Of a stretch of DNA of 64,000 nucleotides, positions 52,709 through 62,204 are shown piece by piece. The stretch is from assembly GCA_018402585.1 (NCBI GenBank), contig JAGYIO010000002.1, positions 350,406 through 414,405 on the forward strand, given 5' to 3'. Under the pieces are notes generated by a model. The model did no database searches. It saw only the letters and a list, made by a program, of their open reading frames with translations, and was not told where the DNA came from. Source of the DNA: Chthoniobacterales bacterium. Its GTDB lineage: Bacteria; Verrucomicrobiota; Verrucomicrobiia; Chthoniobacterales; JACTMZ01. A program made the position numbers and the translations under genes. Position 1 is the stretch's first letter, and each line of letters starts with the position of its first letter.

Positions 52709-54019
52709 ATGTTCGGTGCGGGCGTGAACCGATGGAAGCCGGATGGCCCCCGGTGGTGGGCCCTTCTTGCCCTTATCGTGGCCGGGGAGACGGTTTTTTT
52801 TCTCCCGTTCGTCTTGGCGAGGGTGTTTCGGCCGACCTTTCTGGAGGTTTTCGGTCTGACCAACTTCCAACTGGGTACGGCCTTCGCGCTGTATGGGGTC
52901 GTGGCCATGCTCTCGTATTTTCCCGGCGGGGTGCTGGCCGACCTCCTCAGCCCGCGCAAGCTTCTGGCGCTTGCTCTGGTTGCCACCTCTGGCGGCGGCC
53001 TGCTGCTCGCCTCCATCCCTTCGCTCAGCAGCTTGAAACTGCTCTACGCCTATTGGGGTTTCACCACGGTGGCCCTCTTCTGGGCCGCGCTGATGCGGGC
53101 GACCCGTGTGTGGGGCGGGTTGACAAGGCAAGGTGCAGCTTTTGGGTTGCTGGATGGCGGCAGGGGTTTGCTCACCGCGGCAACAGCCGTGGTGTTGGTC
53201 CTGGTCTATGCCAGTCTCATTCCCGAGGAGGCGGGCTCTGCCACCTTGGAACAACGGTCTGCCGCATTCCGTCTGATCATTGCTCTTACGGCGGCTATGA
53301 CTGTCCTCGCCGCGGTGCCGGTGTGGTTTTTTCTCCCGCGGCGGTCCGACTCCCTCCGTCGAGAGCGATCCGGCTTTGAATTCCGCGGGGTGGCCCGGGT
53401 TTTGGCCATGCCGACCGTCTGGCTCCAAGCTTTCATCGTCATTTGTGCCTATGTCGGATTCAAAGCGACCGACGACTTTTCCCTTTATGCCAAGGACGTT
53501 CTCGGCTTGGATGAGGTTAAAGCTGCCAAGCTCGGCACGGTATCATTGTGGGTCCGTCCGCTCGCCGCTATCGCCGCCGGTTATTTGGCGGACCGTTTCA
53601 GTGCCGGGCTGATGACGATTTTCAGCTTTGTCTTTCTCCTGCTCGGAAGCCTGCTGCTCGCGGCCGGTATCATTCATACCGGTATGTTTGGTCTTTACCT
53701 GCTGGCTGTTATCGTCGCGAGTCTCGGCATCTTTGCCCTGCGGGGCCTTTATTACGCGATCATGCAGGAAGGAAAGGTGCCTCTGGCTTTCACGGGCAGT
53801 GCGGTCGGCCTCGTTTCCGTCGTGGGCTATACGCCGGACATTTTTATGGGACCGGTCATGGGTTACCTCTTGGACAAATTTCCCGGACCCCTCGGCCACC
53901 AGCGCGTTTTTCTCGTCGTTGCCGGGTTCGCCTTGGCCGGACTCGCGGCGAGTGCCGTCTTTCATGCCTGGTCGGTTAAAGATAGGTCCCGAGGGAAGGT
54001 GATCAAAGGCGGAGCCTGA
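52709..54019 (+). CDS. MFS transporter
   Basis: The 436-residue protein has about 12 transmembrane helices and the MFS loop 2-3 segment GGVLADLLSPRKLLALAL, repeated as GYLADRFSAGLMTIFSFV in the second half. The central loop is RRSDSLRRERSGF. Closest in style to nitrate/glycerol-phosphate-type or uncharacterised MFS groups, but the substrate is unknown. ATG 52709 is preceded directly by an in-frame GTG. It is likely in operon with the methyltransferase. Confidence 0.85.
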   Translation: MFGAGVNRWKPDGPRWWALLALIVAGETVFFLPFVLARVFRPTFLEVFGLTNFQLGTAFALYGVVAMLSYFPGGVLADLLSPRKLLALALVATSGGGLLLASIPSLSSLKLLYAYWGFTTVALFWAALMRATRVWGGLTRQGAAFGLLDGGRGLLTAATAVVLVLVYASLIPEEAGSATLEQRSAAFRLIIALTAAMTVLAAVPVWFFLPRRSDSLRRERSGFEFRGVARVLAMPTVWLQAFIVICAYVGFKATDDFSLYAKDVLGLDEVKAAKLGTVSLWVRPLAAIAAGYLADRFSAGLMTIFSFVFLLLGSLLLAAGIIHTGMFGLYLLAVIVASLGIFALRGLYYAIMQEGKVPLAFTGSAVGLVSVVGYTPDIFMGPVMGYLLDKFPGPLGHQRVFLVVAGFALAGLAASAVFHAWSVKDRSRGKVIKGGA

Positions 54020-54085
54020 GCGGGGAGGCCGGTCGGGTTGGGGCGGCTGGAATTTGCCTGCATTCCTCCGGGACTGCGTGGCCCT

Positions 54086-56644
54086 TTACTCCGAGCGCAA
54101 TGCCGCGGCCGGCAGGATGCGGGCGGCGCGGGCGGCGGGGAGGAGGCCGGCCAGGGCGGCGGCGGCGATGATCCAGACGGGCGTCCAGGCCATGAGGTCC
54201 CAGGGGTAGCGGAGTTGCACGGTCCAGCCGAAGAAGGCGAGGTTGATCACCCAGGTGAGCACCATGGCCAGGCAGGCGCCGGCGGCGAGGCCGATGAGGC
54301 TGGCGAGGAGTCCGATCAAGGCGGACTCGGCGACGAAGGCGCGGCGGACTTGGCCGGGGGAGCCGCCAATGGCCCGCATGATGCCGATCTCGCGTTCGCG
54401 TTCGGTCACCAGCGTGGTCAAGGTCAGCGAGACGCCGAGCACGGCGACAAGCACGGAGATGGTGCGCAGCACGTAGGTCACGGCGAAGGTTTGGTCGAAG
54501 ATTTCGAAGATGCGTTGGCGCAGGGAGGCGTTGGAATAGACGGCGTATTCGGTCTCGCCCCCGAAGCGCTCGCGCAATTCTGCGCCGAGGGTGTCGCCTT
54601 GCGCGGGATCGTGGAGATGCAGGCCGGTGGTGTGGGCGCCGGGAGCGGGCCAGTGGGTGGAGTAATTGGCGCGGTCCATGAGGATAACGCCTTGGTCGCG
54701 GGTGTAGTCGAGATAGACGCCGGCAATGCGGAAGCATTGCGGTCCGGCGGGGGCGATGAGTTCGATCGCGTCGCCGGTGCTCACTTGGTGACGGCGGGCG
54801 AAGCTTTCCGAGACGGCAACGTATCCGGGGGTGCGCAGGAGCTGCGCTTTGCCCTCGCTGTCGCCGTCGGTGAATGCGAGTTCGCCGCGCACGCGGCCGC
54901 GGATGATGCCGAGGAAAACTTCTTCGCCGCGGAAGGGGAGGCGCTTCTCGTGGAAGGTGTCGACGGATTCCACTTGTGGGTGGTTTTCCAGCCAGGCAAC
55001 CACTTCGTCCGGGATGGTGGTCTGGAAGCCGGTCACTTCGTTGGCCGCGAGGGTGACAAAGAGGTCGGCTTGGATCGTGCGGTTGATCCAGGTGTCCACG
55101 CTGGCCCGGAAGGAATAGATCATGACGGAAATACCGACGGTCATGGCAATGGCGGCCATGAGGGCGGCGGTGGTCAGCGCATTGCGGTGCATGGCGCGGA
55201 CCAGATTGCGCACCGCCATGCGCCAGGCGGTGCCGCGGGTGAAGCGTGCCGCGAGCGGGGTGAGGAGGTGCCCGGCGGCGGCCGTGCTGGCGGGCACAAG
55301 GAAGGCAAAGCCGATGATGACGAGGAATGCGGCGGCGAACCCGAGCAAGGCCGGTCCGGTCTGCAGCGCGAGCCATGAAGCGGCGATGGCCCCGGCCAGG
55401 CTGAGAATCCCGTAGGCCAGCCAGCGTCGCGGAACGGTGGTATAGTGTTCCATCGCGGTGCCCAGATGGAGGGCGCGGGTCACTTGCACTTTAGTCGCTT
55501 CGCCGGAGGGGATCCAGGCGGCGGCGAGGACTGACACCAGGCCGGCGGTTGCTGCCGCGGCGATCTGCCCCGGGGTGACGGCAAGGTTATCGATACTGAT
55601 CCGCACATAGAGGGAGCTGATGGTTTCGCCCACTGCGCCGACCAGAAATCCGGCTAATGGGAAGGCGGCCAGGATCCCGAGGATGATGCCCGGAATCCCG
55701 AAGACGAGAGCTTCGCCGAGGAAGAGGGCGCGGATCTCGCGGCGCGAGGTGCCGATGGCGCGGAGGATGCCGATCTCGCGGCGGGCGCGCAGAACGGAGG
55801 CGGAGACCGTGTTGTAAATGAGAAACATGCCGACGAGGAGCGAGACGAGGCTCAAGGCCGTAAGATTAAGCTGGAAACTGGAGAGCATCTTGCCGATCTG
55901 CTCGCTGCGTTGCTGCGGGGCGGCGACCACCACATCTGGCGGAACGATGGCCCGCGCGGCGGCCGCCACGGCGGCGGGGTCAGCGTCTGCGTTGAGGAGA
56001 ATTTGCACGGAGTCGAGCCGGCCGACCGTACCAAGCAATTCTTGGGCCCAACCGAGATCCATCGAAGCCGAGCGGATGTCGGCCAGTGCAGCGGGGTCGT
56101 CAGGCTGAAGGACGAAACGGACGCGGAGGTCGGCCGTCCGTCCGTTCGCGTTGACCCGGAGGATGTCGCCTGGCCTCAGGCCGAGTTTCCGCGCGAACTC
56201 CCGGGTCAGGGCGAGGGCATCGCGTTCGCGCAGCCATGCTTCGACATCGACGGGTGCGCCATCGGGCCAGACCATGCGGAAGGTTTCGAAGGGCGGGTTG
56301 GTGAAGGGGTCGACACCGAGCAGGCGGAGATATTCGCCGGGGTGACCGGGTAGGGTGAGGATTCCCTGCACGACGGGTGTGGCCGCGGCCACCCCGGGGA
56401 TTTGGACCAGGGGAGGGAAAAGGGTTTCGTCGAGCGGACCGCGCACTTCGAGGTTTGCTTTGCCGGCCAGAAGTTCGACGCCGGCGCGGAACGAGCGGTT
56501 GGCGCTCTGGTTGGCAATCATGATGGCGAGGAAAACGCACACCCCGAGGGCCACGCTGGCCACATTCATGGCGGCGAGCAGCTTGTGGCGCCGGGCGTGG
56601 CGCAGGACTTGCCGCAGCAAAATAGACGGCCAGTGACGGGTCAT
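54086..56644 (-). CDS. FtsX-family ABC-transporter permease with two FtsX domains
   Basis: The 852-residue protein has an N-terminal helix (KLLAAMNVASVALGVCVFLAIMI), a periplasmic MacB-type domain, an FtsX domain of three or four helices at about 255-375 (LVSLLVGMFLIYNTVSASVLRARREIGILRAIG), a second periplasmic region, and a second FtsX domain near the C-terminus (LTTLVTEREREIGIMRAIGGSPGQVRRAF). Such double permeases work with a LolD-like ATPase in export or lipoprotein handling; none is next to it. The ATG overlaps the glnD stop. The last 40 codons are duplicated at 51345. Confidence 0.9.
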   Translation of the reverse strand: MTRHWPSILLRQVLRHARRHKLLAAMNVASVALGVCVFLAIMIANQSANRSFRAGVELLAGKANLEVRGPLDETLFPPLVQIPGVAAATPVVQGILTLPGHPGEYLRLLGVDPFTNPPFETFRMVWPDGAPVDVEAWLRERDALALTREFARKLGLRPGDILRVNANGRTADLRVRFVLQPDDPAALADIRSASMDLGWAQELLGTVGRLDSVQILLNADADPAAVAAAARAIVPPDVVVAAPQQRSEQIGKMLSSFQLNLTALSLVSLLVGMFLIYNTVSASVLRARREIGILRAIGTSRREIRALFLGEALVFGIPGIILGILAAFPLAGFLVGAVGETISSLYVRISIDNLAVTPGQIAAAATAGLVSVLAAAWIPSGEATKVQVTRALHLGTAMEHYTTVPRRWLAYGILSLAGAIAASWLALQTGPALLGFAAAFLVIIGFAFLVPASTAAAGHLLTPLAARFTRGTAWRMAVRNLVRAMHRNALTTAALMAAIAMTVGISVMIYSFRASVDTWINRTIQADLFVTLAANEVTGFQTTIPDEVVAWLENHPQVESVDTFHEKRLPFRGEEVFLGIIRGRVRGELAFTDGDSEGKAQLLRTPGYVAVSESFARRHQVSTGDAIELIAPAGPQCFRIAGVYLDYTRDQGVILMDRANYSTHWPAPGAHTTGLHLHDPAQGDTLGAELRERFGGETEYAVYSNASLRQRIFEIFDQTFAVTYVLRTISVLVAVLGVSLTLTTLVTEREREIGIMRAIGGSPGQVRRAFVAESALIGLLASLIGLAAGACLAMVLTWVINLAFFGWTVQLRYPWDLMAWTPVWIIAAAALAGLLPAARAARILPAAALRSE

Positions 56645-59400
56645 TTCTCCGCTCCGAGCCCCGCCACGGCAGCCTCCTGCAAGGCGCGCTGGAGGGCTTG
56701 CACCTCGCGTTGACCGGAGACCTTGGCGTTGTCTTCCGCCCGGCTGAGGTAAAAGGTATCCATGGCAACTTCTTTCTCCGTGGTGATACGCGCCAGCTCG
56801 AGGTTCAGTTCCTCCCGGTCCAGCCCAGCGAAGAGATCATAGAGCAGACCCATGCGATCCGGGGTCTCGAGATCGACAATGGTGAAGGCCGGGTGACTGC
56901 GGTTGTCGACCGAGATGCGGGTGGGCAGGTCCGCCTCCTGCGACATGCGGTAGCCGGTGCGGGCCCGCGCCTTGGCGATATGCGGGGCGAAGTCGAAATC
57001 CGGATCCTGCAGTGCTTCGTCGAGGAGGCGCTCGAAAAGGCGGTGGTCTTTCTCGTTGGCGACCGGTTGATGCTTGGCATCACAGACCCGGAAAACGTCG
57101 AGGACGAGATTGTCGGTCCGGGTGTGGATATCGGCACTGAGGATGTTAACCCGTGCGGCGAGAAAGGCGCCGCAAATGCGGACGATGAGTCCGGGGTGAT
57201 CCCAACCGCAGAGCAGGACTTCGCTGTATCCCTGTTCGGGATGGTGCATCCATTTGACCACGGGGCAAACTCCGCTGGCCCCTTCTTTGCTTTGGGATTC
57301 GAAGAATTGGCGGAAGAGACGGACGTGGCCGGCAATTTCCGAGGCGGTGAAAGTGCGGAAATAACGCTCCGGCATGTTGGCAAAGTGCGCGGCAGCTTCA
57401 TCTCCCTGCTCGGCGGCCAGTTTGCGGAGGACTTCTTTTCTCAGCTCCTCGAAATCGACGACGCGTTGTTTCAAGAAAGCCGGGCCATCCTGAAGGTAAG
57501 CTTTCGTCGAGCGGTAAAGGTGCCAGACGAGACCCTCTTTCCAATCCGACCAACTGGCGTCACTCGTGCCTTGTCCGTCGGCCAAGGTGATGAGCATGAG
57601 CGCGTCGAGGTCGTCGGCCGGTTGCACCAGCTCCGCAAAATGCGAGACGGTGGCCGGGTCATCAAGGTTGCGAGACTGTGCGGTTTTGGAAAGGAGGCCA
57701 TGGTTGTCGACCAGCATGATGAGCGCACGGCGCTGGTCGGGGGACAACTGCAGACGCTTGGCCACGCGGGTGGCCATCATGGCGCTGGCATCCTCGTGGT
57801 GGCGGCGGTGCTCGGCCTTGCCCGTGTCGTGCAGCAAAAGCGCGAGGTAAAGCGTGGCCGGATCGTCGTTCTCGAGGAAGAGATCGCGGTAGCCGGAGAG
57901 TTTCGGATCTCCGCTGGTGATCAGGTTGTCCAGTTTGTCGATGCAGACCAGCGTGTGCTCGTCGGCCGTGTAGCGGTGGAAAAATTCATGCTGCACCAAG
58001 CAGGTGAGACGTCCGAACTCGGGCAGATAGCGTCCGAGGAAATCCGTTTCGTGCATCAGGCGCAGGATGCGGCCGACCTGACCTTTGCGGGAGAGGATGG
58101 AGAGGAATACTTCGCGCACCGCGCGCGAGTATTGGAAAGTGCGGTCGACCAAGCCGAGCCGCTTGCGCACAAGGTCGAGCAGTTCCTGCGAAAGATCGAG
58201 CCCGCGCAACTGCGCGTGCTGGAAGAGGCGCATCAGCCGTTGCGGGTCTTGCGTGAAGATGCCGCTCGAGTCGGCGTGCAGCAGGCCGCCCTTCGCGTTA
58301 AATCCGTCGAATCGTTCCGTTCGTTCGGCCTGCGGGGCAAAGAGACCGAGCAAACCGGCGGCGCGGGACGGCTTCAACTCGGGCACCATGCGGTGCACCG
58401 CGGCAGTTGTGATGCGGTGGATATTACGGGTGTGCTGGTAGTAGTCCCGCATGAAAGCCTCCACACGGGCCAACATGTGCTTCTGCGGGTATTCGAGCCG
58501 CGTGGCGACTTGGCCCTGAAGGTAGAGGGTAAGGGAGTCGATCGGGCGCTTGTTGATGAAATGCATTTCGGTGCGGCCGCGGAGCAAAAAGTCATAGGCC
58601 TTTTCGAGAAGCCGGCGTTCGCTTTCGGTCAGGATTTTTTTTTCGACCAGTTTGGCCGTGGTCATGGCGTGGGCATGGAAGTATCCGTTCCAGAGCAGAT
58701 TCTGGTAATCGCGCAAGCCGCCGGCCCCGTGCTTCACGTTGGGCTCCTGCACGGACACGATGGGCCCGTACTGCTCGTGCAGTTCCTTTTGGTTGACCAG
58801 TCGCCAGGCAATGTAGGCGTCCTCCTTGCCCTTGACGCATTTGCGTTCGAACTCCTCGCGGAAGCGGTCGACAAGTCCGCGTTCCCCGGCCAGCCAGCGT
58901 GATTCGAGCATGGAGGTCTTGGTCTGCAGATCGGAGTTGGCCTGGGCAATCGCCTCGTGCACGGAGCGCACGGAGTGCCCGACCTTGAAACCGGTGTCCC
59001 AAAGCAGGCGGAGGATTTCCTGCACGGTGGCGGTTTCCCTTCCATCGGGTTTGTTCCCGGCGTGGAGGAACATGATGTCGACATCGCTGAAAGGATTCAT
59101 CTCGCGGCGTCCGTATCCGCCGAAGGCAATGACGGCGAAATCTTCGGGCTTCGCTTTCCCAAAATGCGCGGTGCAGACCTGCGCGAAAATGCGGCGAAAG
59201 AGAATGTCGACCAAGTCGCTGCGTTGCCGCACGACTTCGCGGCCGCCGGCCCCGGCCGAAATGCGCAGGCGCAGGCGGTGCTCCTCGAGGCGCCGGAAGC
59301 GACGGTAGGCCTCGAGGGATTCAGCCGCCGATTTGCCGCGCGTCTGCCGTTCGAGATCGTCGGATGCGCGGGTCAGGATTTTTTCGAGGTCGTAACTCAT
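56641..59400 (-). CDS. glnD: [Protein-PII] uridylyltransferase/uridylyl-removing enzyme
   Basis: GlnD senses glutamine and uridylylates or deuridylylates PII proteins. The 919-residue protein has an N-terminal nucleotidyltransferase domain (GGYGRREMNPFSDVDIMF, residues about 94-111, with D106 and D108), the GlnD helical region, an HD domain (LLLHDTGKAEHRRHHEDAS) and two C-terminal ACT domains (VLLCGWDHPGLIVRICGAF; FTIVDLETPDRMGLLYDLFAGL). All functional motifs are intact. No glnB, glnA or amtB gene is near. Coupled by ATGA to the FtsX permease. Confidence 0.95.
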   Translation of the reverse strand: MSYDLEKILTRASDDLERQTRGKSAAESLEAYRRFRRLEEHRLRLRISAGAGGREVVRQRSDLVDILFRRIFAQVCTAHFGKAKPEDFAVIAFGGYGRREMNPFSDVDIMFLHAGNKPDGRETATVQEILRLLWDTGFKVGHSVRSVHEAIAQANSDLQTKTSMLESRWLAGERGLVDRFREEFERKCVKGKEDAYIAWRLVNQKELHEQYGPIVSVQEPNVKHGAGGLRDYQNLLWNGYFHAHAMTTAKLVEKKILTESERRLLEKAYDFLLRGRTEMHFINKRPIDSLTLYLQGQVATRLEYPQKHMLARVEAFMRDYYQHTRNIHRITTAAVHRMVPELKPSRAAGLLGLFAPQAERTERFDGFNAKGGLLHADSSGIFTQDPQRLMRLFQHAQLRGLDLSQELLDLVRKRLGLVDRTFQYSRAVREVFLSILSRKGQVGRILRLMHETDFLGRYLPEFGRLTCLVQHEFFHRYTADEHTLVCIDKLDNLITSGDPKLSGYRDLFLENDDPATLYLALLLHDTGKAEHRRHHEDASAMMATRVAKRLQLSPDQRRALIMLVDNHGLLSKTAQSRNLDDPATVSHFAELVQPADDLDALMLITLADGQGTSDASWSDWKEGLVWHLYRSTKAYLQDGPAFLKQRVVDFEELRKEVLRKLAAEQGDEAAAHFANMPERYFRTFTASEIAGHVRLFRQFFESQSKEGASGVCPVVKWMHHPEQGYSEVLLCGWDHPGLIVRICGAFLAARVNILSADIHTRTDNLVLDVFRVCDAKHQPVANEKDHRLFERLLDEALQDPDFDFAPHIAKARARTGYRMSQEADLPTRISVDNRSHPAFTIVDLETPDRMGLLYDLFAGLDREELNLELARITTEKEVAMDTFYLSRAEDNAKVSGQREVQALQRALQEAAVAGLGAEK

Positions 59401-59470
59401 GGCCGCGCGCGTGGTGGTCGGTAATTTCGGATAAAAGGAGGTGCAGGCGTTCCGCCTGCGGTGTCAGTTG

Positions 59471-60078
59471 GTGACGGGCGGGACGCCCGTGCCCCCTGCC
59501 CAAGCCAGAAGTCGAGTCGCCCGGCAGGTCCGCCGTAACGCGAGTTAGTGGGGAGTCCCCGAACCCGCGTGTTGGCGGGTGTGGTTTGGGAGTAACTGGG
59601 GCGGCCAAGCCCAAGGGAAGGGCAGCCTGCCCGCCGTGCGCGGGTCTCGCCCGTTTTCCGAAAGACCAGCCGGGCGGGACGCCCGCAACCCAAGTCAGTG
59701 CGGTGTGGCATCGGCATCCTGCCGATGGGCTTGGATCGTGACGGGCGAGACGCCCGTGCCCCCTGTCCAAAGCAGTAATTGGCGGGTCCGCCATAACTCG
59801 AGTTACTGGGGAGTCCCTGAACCCGCGCATTGGCGGGCGTGGTTGGGGAGTAACTGGGGCGGCAAAGCCCAGGGGGAACGGGCGTCTCGCCCGTTTTCCG
59901 AAAGACCATGCGGGCGGGACGCCCGTGACCCAAATCATTGGGGTGTGGCATCGGCATCCTGCCGATGGGCTTGGGTCGTGACGGGCGGGACGCCCGTGCC
60001 CCCTGCCCGAACCACAAGCTGGCTCCCCCTCCATAACTCGAGTTACTCGGGAGGTCATGGGCAGGGTGCCCATGCCAC
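59471..60078. repeat. Tandem repeat block, about 2.4 copies of a 240-267-base unit
   Basis: Unit 1 (59471-59737), unit 2 (59738-59977) and a partial unit 3 (59978-60078) each begin with gtgacgggcg(g/a)gacgcccgt and end with gtggcatcggcatcctgccg then atgggcttgg. Internal shared pieces include gagtta-tggggagtcc, aacccgcg and ttttccgaaagacca. The first core is the dispersed palindromic repeat seen at 1231 and 51171. The whole 706-base gap between glnD and the OmpA gene (59401-60106) has no supported gene. Confidence 0.85.
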
Positions 60079-60106
60079 GGAAGCGGTTGCGCAAGCATGC
60101 CGCTTT

Positions 60107-61096
60107 TTAGCGTCCGCTCTCGGCGCGAAGAATAACAATTTCGACCCGGCGGTTGAGTTGTTGTTCCTCGACGCTGCCGGCGACAGGGGCGAGGGGGCGG
60201 CTGCTGCCGAGGCCGCGGGTGTCGATCCGCACTGGGTCGATGGACATCGTGCCGGCCAGCCACTGTTTGACCGACTCGGCGCGGGCCATGCTGAGTTGCG
60301 CGTTGTAGTCGGCGCCGCCGAAGGCATCGGTGTGCCCTTCGATGCGGAAGCGGGCTGCGGGGTTGCGGCGGATGAGTTCGCCGAGTTTTTCCAGGCTGGT
60401 GATAGCCTCGGGGCGGAGGAAGGCTTCGTCGTAACCGAAGAGCACGTCGGAGGGCATGAAGATGGGGCCGGCCGCGGCGGTCAGTCCGCCGGTCTGCGCG
60501 AGCAGGTCATCCAGATCGCTGTAACCAACAGGCACGGTGCCCGGGCCCCCGGCGCCGGCGCGACCGGCCGCGGCGGCGAGTTCGATCGCAGGTTGCGCGG
60601 CGGAGGAAGGCTCTTCGGCGAGGAGGGCTTCGCGCATCGAGGCCAGGTCTTCTTCGAGCGCGGCAGCGGTTGCCGCGGTCAGGCGGTTGGCCGCTTCGCT
60701 GGCCGCAAGGCCGATTTGCGGGGCGGGTTCCTCGTCGAGGCCGAGCTGGCCCGGTTTGGCCGGGGCGGCACGGACGGCCGCTTTTTCGGACGAAATATCC
60801 TCGGCGGGCAGCTCGACGGGGGCGGGGATGATTTTGCGGCCGATCTCCTTTTCGGGCTCCGGGGCATTGTCGAGCAGGCGGGAGTCGATCTCAACGCGTT
60901 CGACTTTGAAGGCGCGCGGCACCATCTGGTCGTAGTACGAATCGCTGAAAGTGTTGACCGCGTGCGACCGGGCCCACCAGAAGAAAGCAAAGTGCGCGGC
61001 GACGGAAAGGCAGAGCGCGAGGAGAAACCAGGGCCCCCATGATTCTTTTTTGGGGGGTTCATCCTCCAATTCCTCGAGCAGGGCAGAGCGGTCCAT
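60107..61096 (-). CDS. Hybrid protein: TonB-like N-terminus with OmpA-family C-terminal domain
   Basis: The 329-residue protein has a short cytoplasmic start (DRSALLEELEDEPPKKESWG), one transmembrane helix (PWFLLALCLSVAAHFAFFWW) with the SxxxH-like arrangement of TonB anchors, a long Pro/Ala/Glu periplasmic spacer, and an OmpA peptidoglycan-binding domain (PAARFRIEGHTDAFGGADYNAQLSMARAESVKQWL and LNRRVEIVIL). The TonB C-terminal domain is missing. It would link the inner membrane to peptidoglycan. ATG 61096 is preferred to the TTG at 61105. Confidence 0.8.
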   Translation of the reverse strand: MDRSALLEELEDEPPKKESWGPWFLLALCLSVAAHFAFFWWARSHAVNTFSDSYYDQMVPRAFKVERVEIDSRLLDNAPEPEKEIGRKIIPAPVELPAEDISSEKAAVRAAPAKPGQLGLDEEPAPQIGLAASEAANRLTAATAAALEEDLASMREALLAEEPSSAAQPAIELAAAAGRAGAGGPGTVPVGYSDLDDLLAQTGGLTAAAGPIFMPSDVLFGYDEAFLRPEAITSLEKLGELIRRNPAARFRIEGHTDAFGGADYNAQLSMARAESVKQWLAGTMSIDPVRIDTRGLGSSRPLAPVAGSVEEQQLNRRVEIVILRAESGR

Positions 61097-61153
61097 CGAC
61101 CGCAAAGATGAAGTTGCCCGGCTTCCGATGCAAACCCGCAGGCCTCAAAGATC

Positions 61154-61181
61154 TTGACCGCCGGGCGCTCTCTTCTACTTT
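61154..61181 (+). promoter_or_regulatory. Probable hisG promoter
   Basis: TTGACC (61154-61159), 16-base spacer, TACTTT (61176-61181). Expected transcription start is about 61188, eight bases before the hisG ATG. It lies in the divergent gap with the OmpA-domain gene. Confidence 0.5.
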
Positions 61182-61195
61182 CGCCCCTCCAGTTT

Positions 61196-62074
61196 ATGCC
61201 TGAAACCACCCTCAAAATCGGCCTGCCTTCCGGCAGCCTGATGGACCAGACCTTGTCCCTCTTTGCCAAGGCGGGCTTTACGGTGTCCGGAGCCGACCGT
61301 TCCTACCGGCCCTCGGTCGATGATCCCGAGTTGATTGTCCACCTTTTGCGTGCGCAGGAAATTAGCCGTTATGTCGAACAGGGGTTTCTTGATTGCGGCA
61401 TCACCGGACGCGACTGGGTGGCGGAAAATGCCTCCGACGTAGCCTCGCTCTGCGATTTGCCTTACAGCAAAGTTTCTTCGGCCCCGACCCGCTGGGTTGT
61501 GGTTGTTCCGGAGGATTCGCCCGTGCGGTCCGTCGAGGACCTGGCCGGCAAGCGGGTGGCGACCGAGGCGGTCGGACTGACCAAAGAATTTCTCCGGCGC
61601 CGCGGGGTGAGTGCCGAAGTGGAATTTAGCTGGGGGGCGACCGAGGTGAAGGTGCCTGATCTGGTCGATGCCATCGTGGATATTACCGAGACCGGTGCCT
61701 CACTACGGGCCAACAACCTCCGCATCGTCGAGACTATCATGGAGTCGTATCCCGTCTTCATTGCCAACCGCGAGGCTTACTCCGCCGAATGGAAGCGGGG
61801 CAAGATGGACCGCATCATCCTCCTTCTGCAGGGGGCCCTGGCCGCCCGCGACAAAGTCGGGCTGAAAATGAACCTCCCGCAGGCCCGTTTGGAGAATTTG
61901 CTTGAGGAGTTGCCCGCTCTCCGGAATCCTACGGTTTCGCCTCTGGCGCATGATGGCTGGGTCGCCGTCGAGACAGTCATCGATGAAAAGGTTGTCCGCG
62001 AGATCATCCCGCAACTCAAAGCGCTCGGGGCCGAGGGGATCATAGAGTATCCTCTCAACAAGCTGGTTTATTAA
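61196..62074 (+). CDS. hisG: ATP phosphoribosyltransferase, long form
   Basis: HisG starts histidine synthesis from ATP and PRPP. The 292-residue protein has [81 protein letters not shown] (PRPP loop) and a C-terminal regulatory ACT-like domain ([45 protein letters not shown]). Length and the C-terminal domain show the long, histidine-inhibited form that does not need HisZ. No other his genes are adjacent. Confidence 0.95.
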   Translation: MPETTLKIGLPSGSLMDQTLSLFAKAGFTVSGADRSYRPSVDDPELIVHLLRAQEISRYVEQGFLDCGITGRDWVAENASDVASLCDLPYSKVSSAPTRWVVVVPEDSPVRSVEDLAGKRVATEAVGLTKEFLRRRGVSAEVEFSWGATEVKVPDLVDAIVDITETGASLRANNLRIVETIMESYPVFIANREAYSAEWKRGKMDRIILLLQGALAARDKVGLKMNLPQARLENLLEELPALRNPTVSPLAHDGWVAVETVIDEKVVREIIPQLKALGAEGIIEYPLNKLVY

Positions 62075-62082
62075 AGCAACAC

Positions 62083-62187
62083 ATGGGATCTATCAAAAAG
62101 AGGCGGAAGGCGAAAATCGCCAAGCACAAGCGCCGCAAGCGCATGAAGCTTAACCGCCACAAGAAGCGTTTGCGCTACAAGAGCTAG
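62083..62187 (+). CDS. 34-residue AURKAIP1/COX24-domain (mS38-like) basic protein
   Basis: This very short gene nine bases after hisG encodes GSIKKRRKAKIAKHKRRKRM then KLNRHKKRLRYKS. The K/R-rich pattern KKRR-K..KHKRRKR-K..RHKKR matches the AURKAIP1/COX24 C-terminal domain, which in mitochondria is ribosomal protein mS38 and in some bacteria (for example Bacteroidota and Verrucomicrobiota) occurs as a free tiny protein. It probably binds rRNA of the small subunit. It has its own ATG. Confidence 0.82.
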   Translation: MGSIKKRRKAKIAKHKRRKRMKLNRHKKRLRYKS

Positions 62188-62204
62188 AGGCTATCTTAAG
62201 CCCC

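Noticed and set aside
54038..55378. Plus-strand 446-codon frame, Gly/Asp/His-rich, opposite the FtsX permease
   Set aside because: Composition reflects the complement of GC-rich membrane-protein codons; the permease on the other strand is the real gene.
56698..58902. Plus-strand open frame of 734 codons opposite glnD
   Set aside because: GlnD has every domain and motif on the minus strand. The antisense frame is a product of high GC content and codon bias.
59471..60078. Possible CRISPR array
   Set aside because: Units are about 240-267 bases, with no short repeats and spacers of uniform length and no cas genes.
59321..60263. Long minus frames (257 and 288 codons) across the tandem-repeat block
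   Set aside because: They are made of translated repeat units (repeated PSPSAGCRCH- and FGKRARRP-like blocks) with no independent protein evidence.
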